From the NCBI RefSeq assembly GCF_029892285.1, contig NZ_JARXVM010000016.1, positions 1 through 64,000 on the forward strand: 64,000 nucleotides of DNA, in the 5' to 3' direction. The translations under genes and the position numbers were made by a program. Shown here in pieces: positions 43,161-53,231 of the stretch (positions within the stretch are counted from its first letter, which is position 1; each line of letters begins with the position of its first letter). The notes beneath the pieces are model-generated. The model saw only the letters and a program-made list of their open reading frames with translations, was not told the origin of the DNA and searched no databases. This DNA comes from Rhizobium sp. SG_E_25_P2 (GTDB taxonomy: Bacteria > Pseudomonadota > Alphaproteobacteria > Rhizobiales > Rhizobiaceae).

Positions 43161-43375
43161 AAGCAGCCATTTTCCCAAATGGGCTTTGCAAGCTCCAGAT
43201 GTATAAAAACGCTCGGCTTTTTTTGCTTGCGTTCATTTTGGCCGCTTCTAGGAAAGGCCATTTTAACGCTTGCCACGCCGCCCGGCGCATGAGTAAAAGC
43301 CTAGACCCTCGTCCGGCCACCGCGTCCGGGCGCGCTCTTTGGTGAGGGCGGACAAGACAACAATTTGGGAAGCCA

Positions 43376-45262
43376 ATGCTCGAACTTCTGCGCAAAGCCG
43401 CGAAAACCTGGGTCGCGAAGGCCCTGCTCATCCTTCTCGTCGCCTCCTTCGGCATATGGGGCGTCCACAGTTCGATGTTTGCGGGCGCCAATGACGCCGT
43501 CGTGACCGTTGGCGACCAGCGAGTCTCCAATTCGGAATTCCAGTTTACCTTCAATAGCGTCTACAACCAGATGCAGAGGAGCATTCCTGGACTGACGCTG
43601 GAGCAGGCGAAGATGTTCGGTCTTGAAAACACGGTTTACGGCCAGCTGGCCTCGGCCGCGTCCCTCGATCAACTCGCTTCCGACATGAAGCTCGGCATGT
43701 CCGAAGGACGTCTCTTGCAGCTCATTCAGGAAGAGCCGGCCTTCAAGGATGAATCCGGCGGCTTCAGCCGTCAGTTGATGGAGCGCCGTCTTTACGACGC
43801 GCGGATCCGCGTCGAAGACTATATCAAGAACAAGGAGCGCGAGGCCGTGCGCGTCCAGATCGCCGATGCGGTGGGCAATGGCTTCACGCCGCCCGCAACG
43901 CTCACCAAGGCGCTCGAGGATTTCAGCAATGAACGCCGCACGATCGATTACCTGATCCTGACCAACGCCAATATCGACCCTGTCGGCGCGCCGACGGATG
44001 CGTCGCTGGCAAAGTGGTTCGAAGACAACAAGGGCAAATATCGCGCGCCGGAATATCGCAAGATCACTTTCGTCAAGCTAGAGCCCTCCGACATTGCCGA
44101 TCTCACGGCCGTCAGCGACGAAGACGTGAAGGCCGACTACGACCAGCATCTCGACGCCTATCGCACCCCCGAAACCCGCACCATCGAGCAGTTGACCTTT
44201 GCCGACAAGGCGCTGGCCGACGCCGCGGCCGCCAAGCTTGCGTCCGGCTCGACCTTCGACCAGTTGGTGACCGAACAAGGCAAGACCGCGACCGACGTGC
44301 TGCTCGGCGATTTCGCCCGCGACAAGATGCCGACGCCAGCCATGGCGGAGGCTGCGTTCGCGGTGAAGACCGAAGGCGGCGTCACGCCGGTGACCGAGGG
44401 CCTGCTCGGCCCCGTCATCCTGCGCATCACCAATATCAAGCCTGAGGTCGTCAAGCCGCTCGATGCGGTGAAGGACGATATCCGCAAGCAATTGGCGCTT
44501 GTGCGGGCCAATGACGAGATCCAGAGCGTGCATGACCGTTTCGAAGACGCGCGCGCGTCCGGTTCGACCCTGGCGGAGGCCGCGGGTCAGCTGCAGCTGA
44601 AGCCGGTGACGATCAATGCCGTTGATGCGAGCGGTCGCGATGCGTCGGAAAAGGACGTCGCCAACCTGCCTGAAGCGTCCCGCCTGCTGACGGAAGCCTT
44701 CAAGACCGACGAAGGCGTCGAACCGTTGCCGCTCGATTTGCCCAATGGCGGCTATGTGTGGTTCGAAATCAACGGTGTCACGCCCGAGCGCGACCGCAAG
44801 GTCGAAGAAGTCCGCGCCAAGGTCGTCGACGACTGGACGCGGGAGCAACAGCAGCTGGCGCTCGCCAAGAAGGCCGAGGAGATTTCCAAGCAGGTTCGCG
44901 ACGGCGCCAAGATGGCCGATGTCGCCGCTCAGCTGAAGATCGCCGTCGAGTCTAAGGCCGACATCAAGCGCGGCATGGATGACGCTGTGCTCGGCGCCGC
45001 CGCGATCAATGCCGCCTTCGGTGGTCCGGAGGGTTTTGTGACCGCCGCAGCCGGCGCTGACGGACAGAGCCAGATTGTCCTGAAGGTCACCGACGTGCAG
45101 AACACGCCGCCGGCGGATGCCCTGTCGAACAATGCCGAGCAAATCAAGCAGGCCGCCGCGCGCGCTGGCGATGATTTTCTCGATCAGCTTGTCGGCGAAT
45201 TGCAGGCCGAATATGGCGTGTCGGTCAACCGCACGCTCGCAAACCAGTTGATGGTCCGCTAA
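43376..45262 (+). CDS. ppiD: Periplasmic folding chaperone, SurA-N/PpiC family (PpiD)
   Basis: A 628-residue inner-membrane-anchored peptidyl-prolyl isomerase-like chaperone. One N-terminal membrane helix (TWVAKALLILLVASFGIWGV) is followed by a SurA-N-type domain (VVTVGDQRVSNSEFQFTFNSVYNQMQ, EDYIKNKEREAVRVQI) and a parvulin-like region at about 265-365 (TIEQLTFADKALADAAAAKL, VTEGLLGPVILRITNI). The first part KAAKTWVAKALL is typical of alphaproteobacterial PpiD. PpiD assists proteins emerging from the Sec translocon. GGGAAG precedes the ATG. trpD starts 15 bases later, so it probably leads the trpD-trpC-moaC-moeA operon. Confidence 0.88.
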   Translation: MLELLRKAAKTWVAKALLILLVASFGIWGVHSSMFAGANDAVVTVGDQRVSNSEFQFTFNSVYNQMQRSIPGLTLEQAKMFGLENTVYGQLASAASLDQLASDMKLGMSEGRLLQLIQEEPAFKDESGGFSRQLMERRLYDARIRVEDYIKNKEREAVRVQIADAVGNGFTPPATLTKALEDFSNERRTIDYLILTNANIDPVGAPTDASLAKWFEDNKGKYRAPEYRKITFVKLEPSDIADLTAVSDEDVKADYDQHLDAYRTPETRTIEQLTFADKALADAAAAKLASGSTFDQLVTEQGKTATDVLLGDFARDKMPTPAMAEAAFAVKTEGGVTPVTEGLLGPVILRITNIKPEVVKPLDAVKDDIRKQLALVRANDEIQSVHDRFEDARASGSTLAEAAGQLQLKPVTINAVDASGRDASEKDVANLPEASRLLTEAFKTDEGVEPLPLDLPNGGYVWFEINGVTPERDRKVEEVRAKVVDDWTREQQQLALAKKAEEISKQVRDGAKMADVAAQLKIAVESKADIKRGMDDAVLGAAAINAAFGGPEGFVTAAAGADGQSQIVLKVTDVQNTPPADALSNNAEQIKQAAARAGDDFLDQLVGELQAEYGVSVNRTLANQLMVR

Positions 45263-45277
45263 TCCGGGGGAACAGCC

Positions 45278-46288
45278 ATGGCCGATCTGAAGCCCTATCT
45301 CGCCAAGGTGGCGGCTGGTCAGCCGCTCGCGGCGGACGACTCCCGGGCCGCCTTCGACATCATCATGTCGGGCGGCGCGACGCCCAGCCAGATCGGCGCT
45401 TTCCTGATGGGCCTGCGCGTTCGCGGCGAAACGGTGGAGGAAATCCAGGGCGCCGTCAGCACCATGCGCGACAAGATGCTGACGGTCGAAGCGCCTGACA
45501 ACGCCATCGACATCGTCGGCACCGGCGGCGATGGCGCGCATACCTACAATATCTCGACGCTGGCCTCGATCATCACGGCCGGCGCAGGCGTACCGGTGGC
45601 CAAGCATGGCAACCGCGCCCAGAGCTCGAAATCCGGCACGGCCGACGCTTTGTCGGCGCTCGGCGTCAAGCTCGACATCACGCCCGACATCACGGCGCGG
45701 TGCATCGCGGAAGCCGGTATCGGCTTCATGTTCGCCCAGCAGCATCATTCCGCCATGCGCTTCGTGGGTCCCACCCGCGTGGAGCTCGGCACGCGCACCA
45801 TCTTTAACCTGCTCGGCCCGCTGTCCAATCCCGCCGGCGTCAAGCGTCAATTGCTCGGCGTTTATGCGCCGCAATGGCTGCGCCCGGTCGCCGAAGCGCT
45901 GAAGGGCCTAGGCTCGACCGATGTCTGGGTTGTGCATGGCGACGGTCTCGACGAGATCACCTTGACGGGCGAAACGCAGGTCGTCGCGCTCAAGGACGGC
46001 GAGATCCGCGAATTCACGCTGACGCCATCCGATTTCGGCATGCAGCCGATCACGCTCGACGAGATTCGCGGCGGCGACGGCGAACACAATGCCGGCGCGC
46101 TGCGCGCGATTCTCGATGGCGCGACCAACGCCTATCGCAATATTTCCGTCGCCAACGCCGCCGCCGCTCTTGTCGTCGCCGGCAAGGCGAAGGATATCGC
46201 CGAGGGTGTGACGCTCGCCGAACAGTCGCTGTCATCAGGCTCGGCCCGGGCCGCGCTCGACCGGCTGATCGCTGTTTCCAATTCGTGA
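45278..46288 (+). CDS. trpD: Anthranilate phosphoribosyltransferase
   Basis: A 336-residue enzyme joining anthranilate and PRPP in tryptophan synthesis. Visible sites are [15 protein letters not shown] (about residue 80, PRPP loop), [22 protein letters not shown] (about 108) and [27 protein letters not shown] (about 165, anthranilate site). Length is normal. GGGGGAA precedes the ATG. trpC follows after seven bases. No trpE/G is in the window. Confidence 0.96.
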   Translation: MADLKPYLAKVAAGQPLAADDSRAAFDIIMSGGATPSQIGAFLMGLRVRGETVEEIQGAVSTMRDKMLTVEAPDNAIDIVGTGGDGAHTYNISTLASIITAGAGVPVAKHGNRAQSSKSGTADALSALGVKLDITPDITARCIAEAGIGFMFAQQHHSAMRFVGPTRVELGTRTIFNLLGPLSNPAGVKRQLLGVYAPQWLRPVAEALKGLGSTDVWVVHGDGLDEITLTGETQVVALKDGEIREFTLTPSDFGMQPITLDEIRGGDGEHNAGALRAILDGATNAYRNISVANAAAALVVAGKAKDIAEGVTLAEQSLSSGSARAALDRLIAVSNS

Positions 46289-46295
46289 GGCTGAC

Positions 46296-47108
46296 ATGGC
46301 CGATATTCTGAAGAAGATCGAACTCTACAAGCGCCAGGAAATTGACGCGGCCATGGCCTCGGTGTCGCTTGATGATCTCAAGGCGAAGATCAACGGCGTC
46401 AACTCCCCTCGCGGCTTTCTCGCAGCACTTGAGAAAAAGCGCGACGCAGGCCTTTACGGCCTGATCGCCGAAATCAAGAAAGCCAGCCCGTCCAAGGGCC
46501 TGATCCGCGCCGATTTCGATCCGCCGGCGCTGGCCAAGGCCTATGAGCAGGGCGGCGCCGCCTGCCTGTCGGTGCTGACGGATGGACCGAGTTTCCAGGG
46601 CGCGCCGGAATTTCTCACCGCCGCCCGCGCGGCCTGCGCCCTGCCCGCTTTGCGCAAGGATTTCCTCTTCGTTCCCTATCAGGTCTATGAAGCGCGCGCC
46701 TGGGGCGCCGATTGCATCCTGATCATCATGGCGTCGCTCACCGACGACGAGGCGAAGGCGCTCGAAGACGCCGCTTTTGAGCTCGGCATGGACGTGCTGA
46801 TCGAAGTGCATGACGAAGCCGAGATGGAGCGGGCTCTCAGGCTCACGTCGCGAATGATCGGCGTCAACAACCGCAATCTCCGCAGTTTCGAGGTCGACCT
46901 CGCCACCTCTGAGCGGCTTGCAGGCATGGTCCCAAGCGATCGGCTGCTGGTCGGCGAAAGCGGCATCTTCACGCTTGACGATTGCGACCGGCTCAAGGCC
47001 TCGGGCATCTCGACCTTCCTGGTCGGCGAAAGCCTGATGCGAAAAGCCGATGTGACCGCCGCAACCCGCGAGCTCCTCGGCCTCGCCTCGCCTTCGGAAG
47101 CCGCCTGA
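46296..47108 (+). CDS. trpC: Indole-3-glycerol phosphate synthase
   Basis: A 270-residue TIM-barrel enzyme closing the indole ring from CdRP. Active-site elements seen are [21 protein letters not shown] (about residue 52), [21 protein letters not shown] (about 112), [15 protein letters not shown] (about 190) and LVGESGIF (about 218). It is not fused to TrpF, as expected for this group. moaC begins two bases after the stop, so the genes are likely co-transcribed. Confidence 0.96.
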   Translation: MADILKKIELYKRQEIDAAMASVSLDDLKAKINGVNSPRGFLAALEKKRDAGLYGLIAEIKKASPSKGLIRADFDPPALAKAYEQGGAACLSVLTDGPSFQGAPEFLTAARAACALPALRKDFLFVPYQVYEARAWGADCILIIMASLTDDEAKALEDAAFELGMDVLIEVHDEAEMERALRLTSRMIGVNNRNLRSFEVDLATSERLAGMVPSDRLLVGESGIFTLDDCDRLKASGISTFLVGESLMRKADVTAATRELLGLASPSEAA

Positions 47109-47109
47109 C

Positions 47110-47595
47110 ATGAGCGAGAGCCTCACCCATATCGGCGCGTCCGGCGAGGCTCATATGGTCGATGTCGGCGACAAGACGGAAACGTCCCGTATCGCCGTGG
47201 CCGAGGGCGCGGTGCGCATGCGCGCCGACACGCTCACACTCATTCTCTCCGGCGACGCCAAGAAAGGCGACGTGCTGGGCACAGCCCGGCTCGCCGGAAT
47301 CATGGCGGCCAAGAAGACGTCGGATCTCATTCCGCTCTGCCATCCGCTGATGATCAGCAAGGTGACGGTCGACATCACGCCGGACGCCGATCTGCCAGGC
47401 CTGCGCGTCGAGGCCATGGTCAAGCTGACCGGCAAGACCGGCGTGGAGATGGAAGCGTTGACCGCCGTGTCTATCGCCTGCCTCACCATCTATGACATGG
47501 CCAAAGCCGCCGACAAGGCGATGGAAATCATCGACATCAGGCTGAAGAGCAAGTCCGGCGGCAAATCCGGCGACTTCATTCGAGACGCAGGCTAA
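47110..47595 (+). CDS. moaC: Cyclic pyranopterin monophosphate synthase
   Basis: A 161-residue MoaC enzyme that converts 3',8-cyclo-7,8-dihydro-GTP to cyclic pyranopterin monophosphate in molybdenum cofactor synthesis. Conserved pieces: [18 protein letters not shown], the [13 protein letters not shown] active-site stretch (about residue 74) and [25 protein letters not shown] (about 110). It lies two bases after trpC, and moeA starts one base after its stop. Confidence 0.96.
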   Translation: MSESLTHIGASGEAHMVDVGDKTETSRIAVAEGAVRMRADTLTLILSGDAKKGDVLGTARLAGIMAAKKTSDLIPLCHPLMISKVTVDITPDADLPGLRVEAMVKLTGKTGVEMEALTAVSIACLTIYDMAKAADKAMEIIDIRLKSKSGGKSGDFIRDAG

Positions 47596-47596
47596 G

Positions 47597-48823
47597 ATGG
47601 CCGGGCCGCTGATCCCGGTCGAAGAGGCGCAAGCCCGCCTGCTCGCTGCAGCCAGGCCCATCGAGATATGTGAGACGCTGCCGATCTGGGACGCCGATCA
47701 GCGCGTGCTGGCCGAGCCCGTGATCTCACGCCTGACACAGCCGCCTTTCGACGCCTCCGCCATGGATGGCTACGCCTTCAGGCGCGGCGACGTCTCGGAG
47801 ATCGGCGATACGCTCACTGTCATAGGCGAATCGGCGGCAGGCCGCTCCTTTGCAGGAATGGTCGGGGCCGGCCAGGTCGTGCGCATCTTCACCGGCGCGC
47901 CCGTGCCGAAAGGCGCTGACACCGTGCTGTTGCAGGAAGACGCGATCCGGCGCGACGATGGGCGAATAGAACTGACCTTCCTGCCGGATCTCGGCCGTCA
48001 TATCCGCCCGCGCGGGCAGGATTTCGCTGAAGGCGAAGTCGTGCTGGCGGAAGGACTGCTGCTCGATCCCGGTCGGCTGATGCTGGCTGCGGCATCGAAC
48101 CATGCCGACGTCAGCGTCTACAAGCGCCCGCTCGTGGGCGTCATCGCCACGGGCGATGAGTTGCGCGAGCCCGGCAGCGAGCTTGGCCCAGACCAGATCG
48201 TCGCATCAAGCGTCTTCGCCATCGCGGCGCTGGCGCGCCGAGCCGGGGCGGATGTCGAGACATTTGGAATCGTCGCCGATGATCCCAAGGCGATCACTGC
48301 CGCGGTCGAACGCGCCAAGGCGCGCGGTGTTGACGTCATCGTTACGCTCGGCGGCGCCTCTGTCGGTGATCATGATCTCGTCCAGTCGACGCTGATCGAT
48401 CTCGGCATGCGGCTCGATTTCTGGCGCATCGCCATGCGGCCGGGCAAGCCGCTGATGGTCGGCGCGCTCGGCGAGATCCAGGTGCTCGGCCTGCCGGGCA
48501 ATCCCGTCTCCAGCATGGTCTGCGGTCTGTTGTTCCTCGAGCCGCTGCTGGCGAAGCTCGCGCGGCGCTCGCCGCCGGATCGGCTGGCGACGGCGATCAC
48601 CGACACCGATCTCGCCGCCAATGACCATCGACAGGATTATTTGCGCGCAAGGCTGCATCACAGTGACGACGGCCGGCTGGTTGTTCGCTCCTACGGCAAG
48701 CAGGATTCCTCGCAGATGAAGATCTTCGCCAATTCCGAGGCGCTGATCATCCGCGCGCCGAACGCTCCTGCCCTTGCCGCGGGCAGCCTGTGCCCGATCC
48801 TGATGCTGCGCGCCGGCGATTAA
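47597..48823 (+). CDS. moeA: Molybdopterin molybdenumtransferase
   Basis: A 408-residue MoeA that inserts molybdate into adenylylated molybdopterin. Signatures: PPFDASAMDGYAFR (about residue 52), RIFTGAPVPKGADTVLLQED (about 98), GVIATGDELREPGSELGPDQ (about 180), LGGASVGDHDLVQ (about 255) and VLGLPGNPVSSMVCGLLFLEPLL (about 300). It has no good ribosome binding site and probably relies on coupling with moaC. In the Rhizobiales gene order I recall, lexA follows moeA. Here comEC runs in from the other side instead. Confidence 0.95.
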   Translation: MAGPLIPVEEAQARLLAAARPIEICETLPIWDADQRVLAEPVISRLTQPPFDASAMDGYAFRRGDVSEIGDTLTVIGESAAGRSFAGMVGAGQVVRIFTGAPVPKGADTVLLQEDAIRRDDGRIELTFLPDLGRHIRPRGQDFAEGEVVLAEGLLLDPGRLMLAAASNHADVSVYKRPLVGVIATGDELREPGSELGPDQIVASSVFAIAALARRAGADVETFGIVADDPKAITAAVERAKARGVDVIVTLGGASVGDHDLVQSTLIDLGMRLDFWRIAMRPGKPLMVGALGEIQVLGLPGNPVSSMVCGLLFLEPLLAKLARRSPPDRLATAITDTDLAANDHRQDYLRARLHHSDDGRLVVRSYGKQDSSQMKIFANSEALIIRAPNAPALAAGSLCPILMLRAGD

Positions 48824-48838
48824 TGCTGTTACACCATC

Positions 48839-51229
48839 TCAATCAATAAACTTGTCCTCACGCCAGTCATAGGCGCGGTGCCGCTGCCAGGGGCGGCTGA
48901 TCGTGTCGAGCGCCGGCAGGTCCTTCAACGTCTCGTCCTCAACATGGATTTCCAGTGTGCCCGTGCGGCGGAGGCTCGCGAGTGTGATCAACCGGGCGCC
49001 AGACCGGCAGTCCTTGAAACCGAGCCGAACCGGGGCGACCACGATCTCGAAAGCGTCACAGGCCGGACCGGCGAAGGCTGCGCGCGTGATGACGACGACG
49101 GCAATGTCGTCGGTGACGCGGCCGGCGCAAAAGCCGTTTTTCTCGCATAGGAACCGGCTCGGCGGCAGCGCGGCCTTCATCGCGCCCATCCGCTCCAGGA
49201 TCGCGGCAGGATCGACCGGCGGCGCATCCCGGTTCGGTCGTGGCAGCGCCAGAATGTCCGACATCTCGGGCTTGTCGATCCTGTCCAGCCCGAGCGCCCG
49301 CCGCCATTGATCGATGATGAAGGCTTCCGGCTTTGGTTCGCTGACCGCGATCCCATCACCGGTGGTCAAGCCAAGCAGCCGGCCGTTTTCATGGATGATG
49401 AGACGAGGGGCCGATTGCCCGGGCGCCGCCGCCAGCGCCGCTCCGGCAGCAAGGCATATTCCAACGCCGGCGAGGCGAAGCCGGCTTTTGAAAAGCGCCG
49501 CGACACAAAGACCGGCGGTCATGCTTAGAAAAAACCAGCCAGGCAGACGTCCCGTCACCCAGTCGCCGCCAAGCGACGCAGCCCAATGCGCCACGCCGAT
49601 CACCCAGCCGAGCCCTAGCCCCATGATCTCGAGCGGCAGCCAGTCGAGACCCAGTGGCATCAGCAGCAACGCGATCAGTCCGCAGGGCATCACGACGAAG
49701 GAGATCACCGGCATGGCCAGCAGATTGGCCAGAAGCCCCCAGGCGGCAAGGCGATGGAAATGCTCGGCTGAGAACAGCGCGGTCGAGAGGCCGCCGATCA
49801 GCGACGTCGCGAAGACGCCGAGAAAGAAGCGCCACATCGGCGCAACCGGGCGCAGAAGCGGCATAACGTCCACCAAAGACGGGCCTGCGTCGCGCCGCAA
49901 CCAGGCGGAATAGCCGACCACCAAGGCGATGGTGGCGGCGTAGGACATCTGAAAGCCCGGCCCGAGCAAGGCCGATGGCGTGATCGCGAGAATGATCATC
50001 GCCGACATCGCCACATTGCGCAGATTGATGGCGCGCCGGCCGGATATCGCCGCGATCAGCATGATCGCCATCATTACATAGGCGCGCTCCGCCGACACCG
50101 CGAAGCCTGAAATCATGAAATAACCGGTGACGGTGACGAGCGCGCCAAACGCGGCGATGCGCTTGACCGGCCATGTATGAGCAATGCGTTGCGACAGACT
50201 GAGCGCCATGCGCAGGCCGACGAAAAACAGACCGGCGGCAAGCGCCATGTTGAGTCCCGAGATCGCCACGATATGGGCGAGCCCCGACAGGCGCAGCGCC
50301 TCTGTCGTCTCCTTGGATATCGCCCGCCGGTCATCTGTCACCATCGAGGCGGCGAAGGCGCCGACGTCTCCAGCCAATACAGAGCGAATCCGGGCGCTGA
50401 TCGCCAGCCGAAGAGGCTCGATCCAGCCGAACATGCGCTCGAACGGGCCGTCTTCAACCGCATAAGACGGTGCGGACCAAGGCTGGGGCGCGCCAAAAAA
50501 ATACCCTTGCGCGCCAACGCCCGAGAAATAGGCGTCGAAGGCGAAATCATTGAGGCCGTAAAGCGCAGGCCCCGACGGGGGCGCAAGACGCGCCCTGCCC
50601 TCAATCCCGGCTCCGAGCGCGATCGCCGCGCCGCGCCCGCCGGTGATCGTCACGATATCTGGAGGGCGCTTTAGCCTGGGCTCAACGGTCTCCAGGACGC
50701 GGATGCGATAACGCCAGCGGCCCCTCCCATCTGCTTCCCGCGTTTCCACGCGCCCGCGGATCGTGGTGGTCACAGGACTGTCGAGAAGCACCGAATCGAC
50801 GCGCCGGCACTCCCAGTCTGCTGCGCATGCGCCTGCGGCCATCAGGAACAGCGCGGTCGCGAAAGAGCGCGCGCCATGACGATCGCGGCTTATCAGCGCG
50901 GTGGAGATCCCGGTGACGATGAGAACGATCGCCAGAGCCAGGAGTGACGGGGTCTCCGGGCGTGAAAACCACAGCGCCGCGCCTGTCCCGAACAGGACCG
51001 GCGCCCAGAGGAAACCATGGCCGAAATCCGCCTCCATGCGAGCGCCGGCGCGGAACGCCTCGACAAGTGGGGCGGTCGAAAGCCAGCCTGAGCGGGCCGC
51101 CATGGGTGTTTCCGCAAACAATTCCCCCGGCTGCGACAGCGCGCGGGGCAAGAACCGCGAGTCGAGATCTGGATCGCCCTGATCAATCCATCGCGTCGCT
51201 TGTTTTTCCGTCTCGCCTGCCTCAGTCAT
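48839..51229 (-). CDS. ComEC/Rec2-family competence protein
   Basis: A 796-residue inner-membrane protein of the ComEC/Rec2 family, the channel that passes single-stranded DNA into the cell during transformation. The N-terminal region has three to four hydrophobic segments and the DUF4131-type OB domain (VTTTIRGRVETREADGRGRWRYRI, ALGAGIEGRARLAPP). The Competence core (about 260-540) includes LSGLAHIVAISGLNMALAAGLFFVGLRM and AERAYVMMAIMLIAAISGRRAINLRNVAMSAMIIL. The C-terminal region is short and lacks an obvious intact metallo-beta-lactamase HxHxDH motif. Natural competence in the host is not implied. I take ATG 51229 as start. Longer starts exist in the frame. Confidence 0.87.
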   Translation of the reverse strand: MTEAGETEKQATRWIDQGDPDLDSRFLPRALSQPGELFAETPMAARSGWLSTAPLVEAFRAGARMEADFGHGFLWAPVLFGTGAALWFSRPETPSLLALAIVLIVTGISTALISRDRHGARSFATALFLMAAGACAADWECRRVDSVLLDSPVTTTIRGRVETREADGRGRWRYRIRVLETVEPRLKRPPDIVTITGGRGAAIALGAGIEGRARLAPPSGPALYGLNDFAFDAYFSGVGAQGYFFGAPQPWSAPSYAVEDGPFERMFGWIEPLRLAISARIRSVLAGDVGAFAASMVTDDRRAISKETTEALRLSGLAHIVAISGLNMALAAGLFFVGLRMALSLSQRIAHTWPVKRIAAFGALVTVTGYFMISGFAVSAERAYVMMAIMLIAAISGRRAINLRNVAMSAMIILAITPSALLGPGFQMSYAATIALVVGYSAWLRRDAGPSLVDVMPLLRPVAPMWRFFLGVFATSLIGGLSTALFSAEHFHRLAAWGLLANLLAMPVISFVVMPCGLIALLLMPLGLDWLPLEIMGLGLGWVIGVAHWAASLGGDWVTGRLPGWFFLSMTAGLCVAALFKSRLRLAGVGICLAAGAALAAAPGQSAPRLIIHENGRLLGLTTGDGIAVSEPKPEAFIIDQWRRALGLDRIDKPEMSDILALPRPNRDAPPVDPAAILERMGAMKAALPPSRFLCEKNGFCAGRVTDDIAVVVITRAAFAGPACDAFEIVVAPVRLGFKDCRSGARLITLASLRRTGTLEIHVEDETLKDLPALDTISRPWQRHRAYDWREDKFID

Positions 51230-51311
51230 CTCGCCGGCCCCCGGCAGAGACTGCAACCGATGTTTGCAAATTTCAACGTAAAAACGCCGACTCGGATATT
51301 TGATCAATGTT

Positions 51312-51326
51312 GAACGAAGTGCGAAC
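51312..51326 (-). promoter_or_regulatory. LexA-like (SOS) box upstream of comEC
   Basis: GAAC-N7-GAAC, which reads GTTC-N7-GTTC toward comEC, matches the alphaproteobacterial LexA consensus. It lies 83-97 bases before the comEC start. A match this short is expected about twice by chance in a window of this size, so position is the main support. Confidence 0.4.
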
Positions 51327-51510
51327 CGATTTAATCCATTCTCACAAAAATTTTCTTTGATTTCCGGGTTTTGCAGTGCCAAAACCTCAACTGCATCGCA
51401 GCAATACCTCTTTGGTATGGTTGGCTTTGTTCAAGAAATCAGATAGCAAAAGCGCGCAATGAAATTGTGGCGGCTTTGTGGCTGCATCCCTATCCTGAAC
51501 GGAGGATATT

Positions 51511-52800
51511 ATGGCTGATAAGAAAGCGGTTATTTCGCTCGACGGCAAACAAGTTGAGCTCAACGTCCGATCGGGATCGATCGGGCCTGACGTCGTCGAC
51601 ATCGCGCCGCTCTACAAAGCTGCAAACGCCTTCACCTATGACCCGGGCTTCACCTCCACGGCGTCCTGCGAATCCAAGATCACCTATATCGATGGCGACG
51701 AAGGCGTGCTGCTGCATCGCGGCTATCCGATCGACCAGCTCGCCGAACAGGGCGATTTCCTCGAAGTCTGCTACCTGCTTCTTTATGGCGAATTGCCGAC
51801 GGCGATCCAGAAGAAGGATTTCGACAATCGCGTCACGCGCCACACCATGGTGCATGAACAGATGAGCCGCTTCTTCACCGGCTATCGTCGCGACGCCCAC
51901 CCGATGGCCGTCATGTGCGGCACGGTCGGCGCGCTCTCGGCCTTCTACCACGACTCGACCGACATCACCGATCCGCATCAGCGCATGGTCGCTTCGCTGC
52001 GCATGATCGCCAAGATGCCGACGATCGCGGCCATGGCCTACAAATACCATATCGGCCAGCCCTTCGTGTATCCGAAGAACGATCTCGATTACGCCGCCAA
52101 CTTCCTCAACATGTGCTTCGCTGTGCCTTGCGAAGAGTACAAGGTGAACCCGGTTCTGGCCCGCGCCATGGACCGTATTTTCATCCTGCACGCCGACCAT
52201 GAGCAGAACGCCTCGACCTCGACCGTGCGTCTCGCCGGCTCTTCGGGCGCCAATCCCTTCGCCTGCATCGCCGCCGGCATCGCCTGCCTCTGGGGTCCCG
52301 CCCATGGCGGCGCCAACGAAGCCGCGCTCAACATGCTGGCCGAGATCGGTTCGGTCGACCGCATTCCTGAATATGTCGCCAAGGCCAAGGACAAGAACGA
52401 CCCGTTCCGTCTGATGGGCTTCGGCCACCGCGTCTATAAAAACTACGATCCGCGCGCCAAGATCATGCAGAAGACCTGCCATGAAGTGCTCGGCGAACTC
52501 GGCGTCAAGGACGATCCGTTGCTCGAAGTGGCGATGGAGCTTGAGCGCATTGCTCTCTCCGACGAATATTTCATCGAGAAGAAGCTCTACCCGAACATCG
52601 ACTTCTATTCCGGCATCACGCTGAAGGCGATGGGCTTCCCCACCGAGATGTTCACCGTTCTGTTCGCGCTCGCCCGCACCGTCGGCTGGGTCGCCCAGTG
52701 GAACGAAATGATCGAGGATCCGCAGCAGCGCATCGGCCGTCCGCGCCAGCTCTATGTCGGCGCCCCGCCCCGGGATTACGTGCCGGTTTCCAAACGCTGA
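51511..52800 (+). CDS. gltA: Citrate synthase
   Basis: A 429-residue type II citrate synthase that condenses oxaloacetate and acetyl-CoA at the entry to the TCA cycle. Catalytic residues are visible: His in [17 protein letters not shown] (about residue 228), His in [16 protein letters not shown] (about 305) and Asp in [17 protein letters not shown] (about 363). GGAGGATATT precedes the ATG. It is divergent from comEC, and its stop is followed by a terminator. In the rhizobial order I recall, gltX stands between comEC and gltA. It is absent here. Confidence 0.97.
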   Translation: MADKKAVISLDGKQVELNVRSGSIGPDVVDIAPLYKAANAFTYDPGFTSTASCESKITYIDGDEGVLLHRGYPIDQLAEQGDFLEVCYLLLYGELPTAIQKKDFDNRVTRHTMVHEQMSRFFTGYRRDAHPMAVMCGTVGALSAFYHDSTDITDPHQRMVASLRMIAKMPTIAAMAYKYHIGQPFVYPKNDLDYAANFLNMCFAVPCEEYKVNPVLARAMDRIFILHADHEQNASTSTVRLAGSSGANPFACIAAGIACLWGPAHGGANEAALNMLAEIGSVDRIPEYVAKAKDKNDPFRLMGFGHRVYKNYDPRAKIMQKTCHEVLGELGVKDDPLLEVAMELERIALSDEYFIEKKLYPNIDFYSGITLKAMGFPTEMFTVLFALARTVGWVAQWNEMIEDPQQRIGRPRQLYVGAPPRDYVPVSKR

Positions 52801-52826
52801 ACCGCGCTAATTTCATCATGATCGAG

Positions 52827-52853
52827 CCGGGCCTTTCGGGGCCCGGTTTTTTT
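52827..52853 (+). terminator. Rho-independent terminator of gltA
   Basis: CCGGGCC (52827-52833) pairs with GGCCCGG (52840-52846), followed by seven T residues. Confidence 0.9.
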
Positions 52854-52875
52854 ATGCCGTCTTTTCCATGGGCGC

Positions 52876-52915
52876 AAAAAAGCCCGCGCCAGCCAGATCG
52901 GCGGCGCGGGCTTTT
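52876..52915 (-). terminator. Bidirectional terminator of the DUF3126 gene
   Basis: AAAAAGCCCGCGCC and GGCGCGGGCTTTT flank an 11-base loop. Read on the reverse strand the stem is followed by a T-run, so it ends the DUF3126 transcript. It is back to back with the gltA terminator. Confidence 0.8.
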
Positions 52916-52937
52916 GAAATACTAGACTGAGGCCAGA

Positions 52938-53186
52938 TCAGAGATCGACGTCGAGGATCGCCATGGAGAAATTGTAGGACAGGTCACCGTCCTCGTCGTC
53001 CTTGTAGATCACGCCCAGGAATTCATCGCCCAGATAAACTTCGGCCGAGTCGTCCTTGCGCGGGCGCGCCTTGACCGAGATTTCCGGGTTCAGCGTCTTC
53101 TTGAAATAGGCTTCGAGTTTCTTGAGTTCTTCGGCTTTCAAAGCTCTTGCTCCATATTCGCGATCGGATGGCGGCGCTTGTGCCAT
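52938..53186 (-). CDS. DUF3126 family protein
   Basis: An 82-residue protein of the alphaproteobacterial DUF3126 family, with the characteristic KLEAYFKKTLNPEISVKARPRKDDSAEVYLGDEFLGV and the C-terminal DEDGDLSYNFSMAILDVDL. Function is unknown. The family usually begins near the KAEELKKLEAYF segment, so the first 15 residues may not be translated. It lies 45 bases downstream of cysE on the same strand and may be co-transcribed with it. Confidence 0.88.
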   Translation of the reverse strand: MAQAPPSDREYGARALKAEELKKLEAYFKKTLNPEISVKARPRKDDSAEVYLGDEFLGVIYKDDEDGDLSYNFSMAILDVDL

Positions 53187-53231
53187 GCCGGGGCGTGCGC
53201 CGCAAGCGAGACCTCCGCCTTTGCCACGGCT

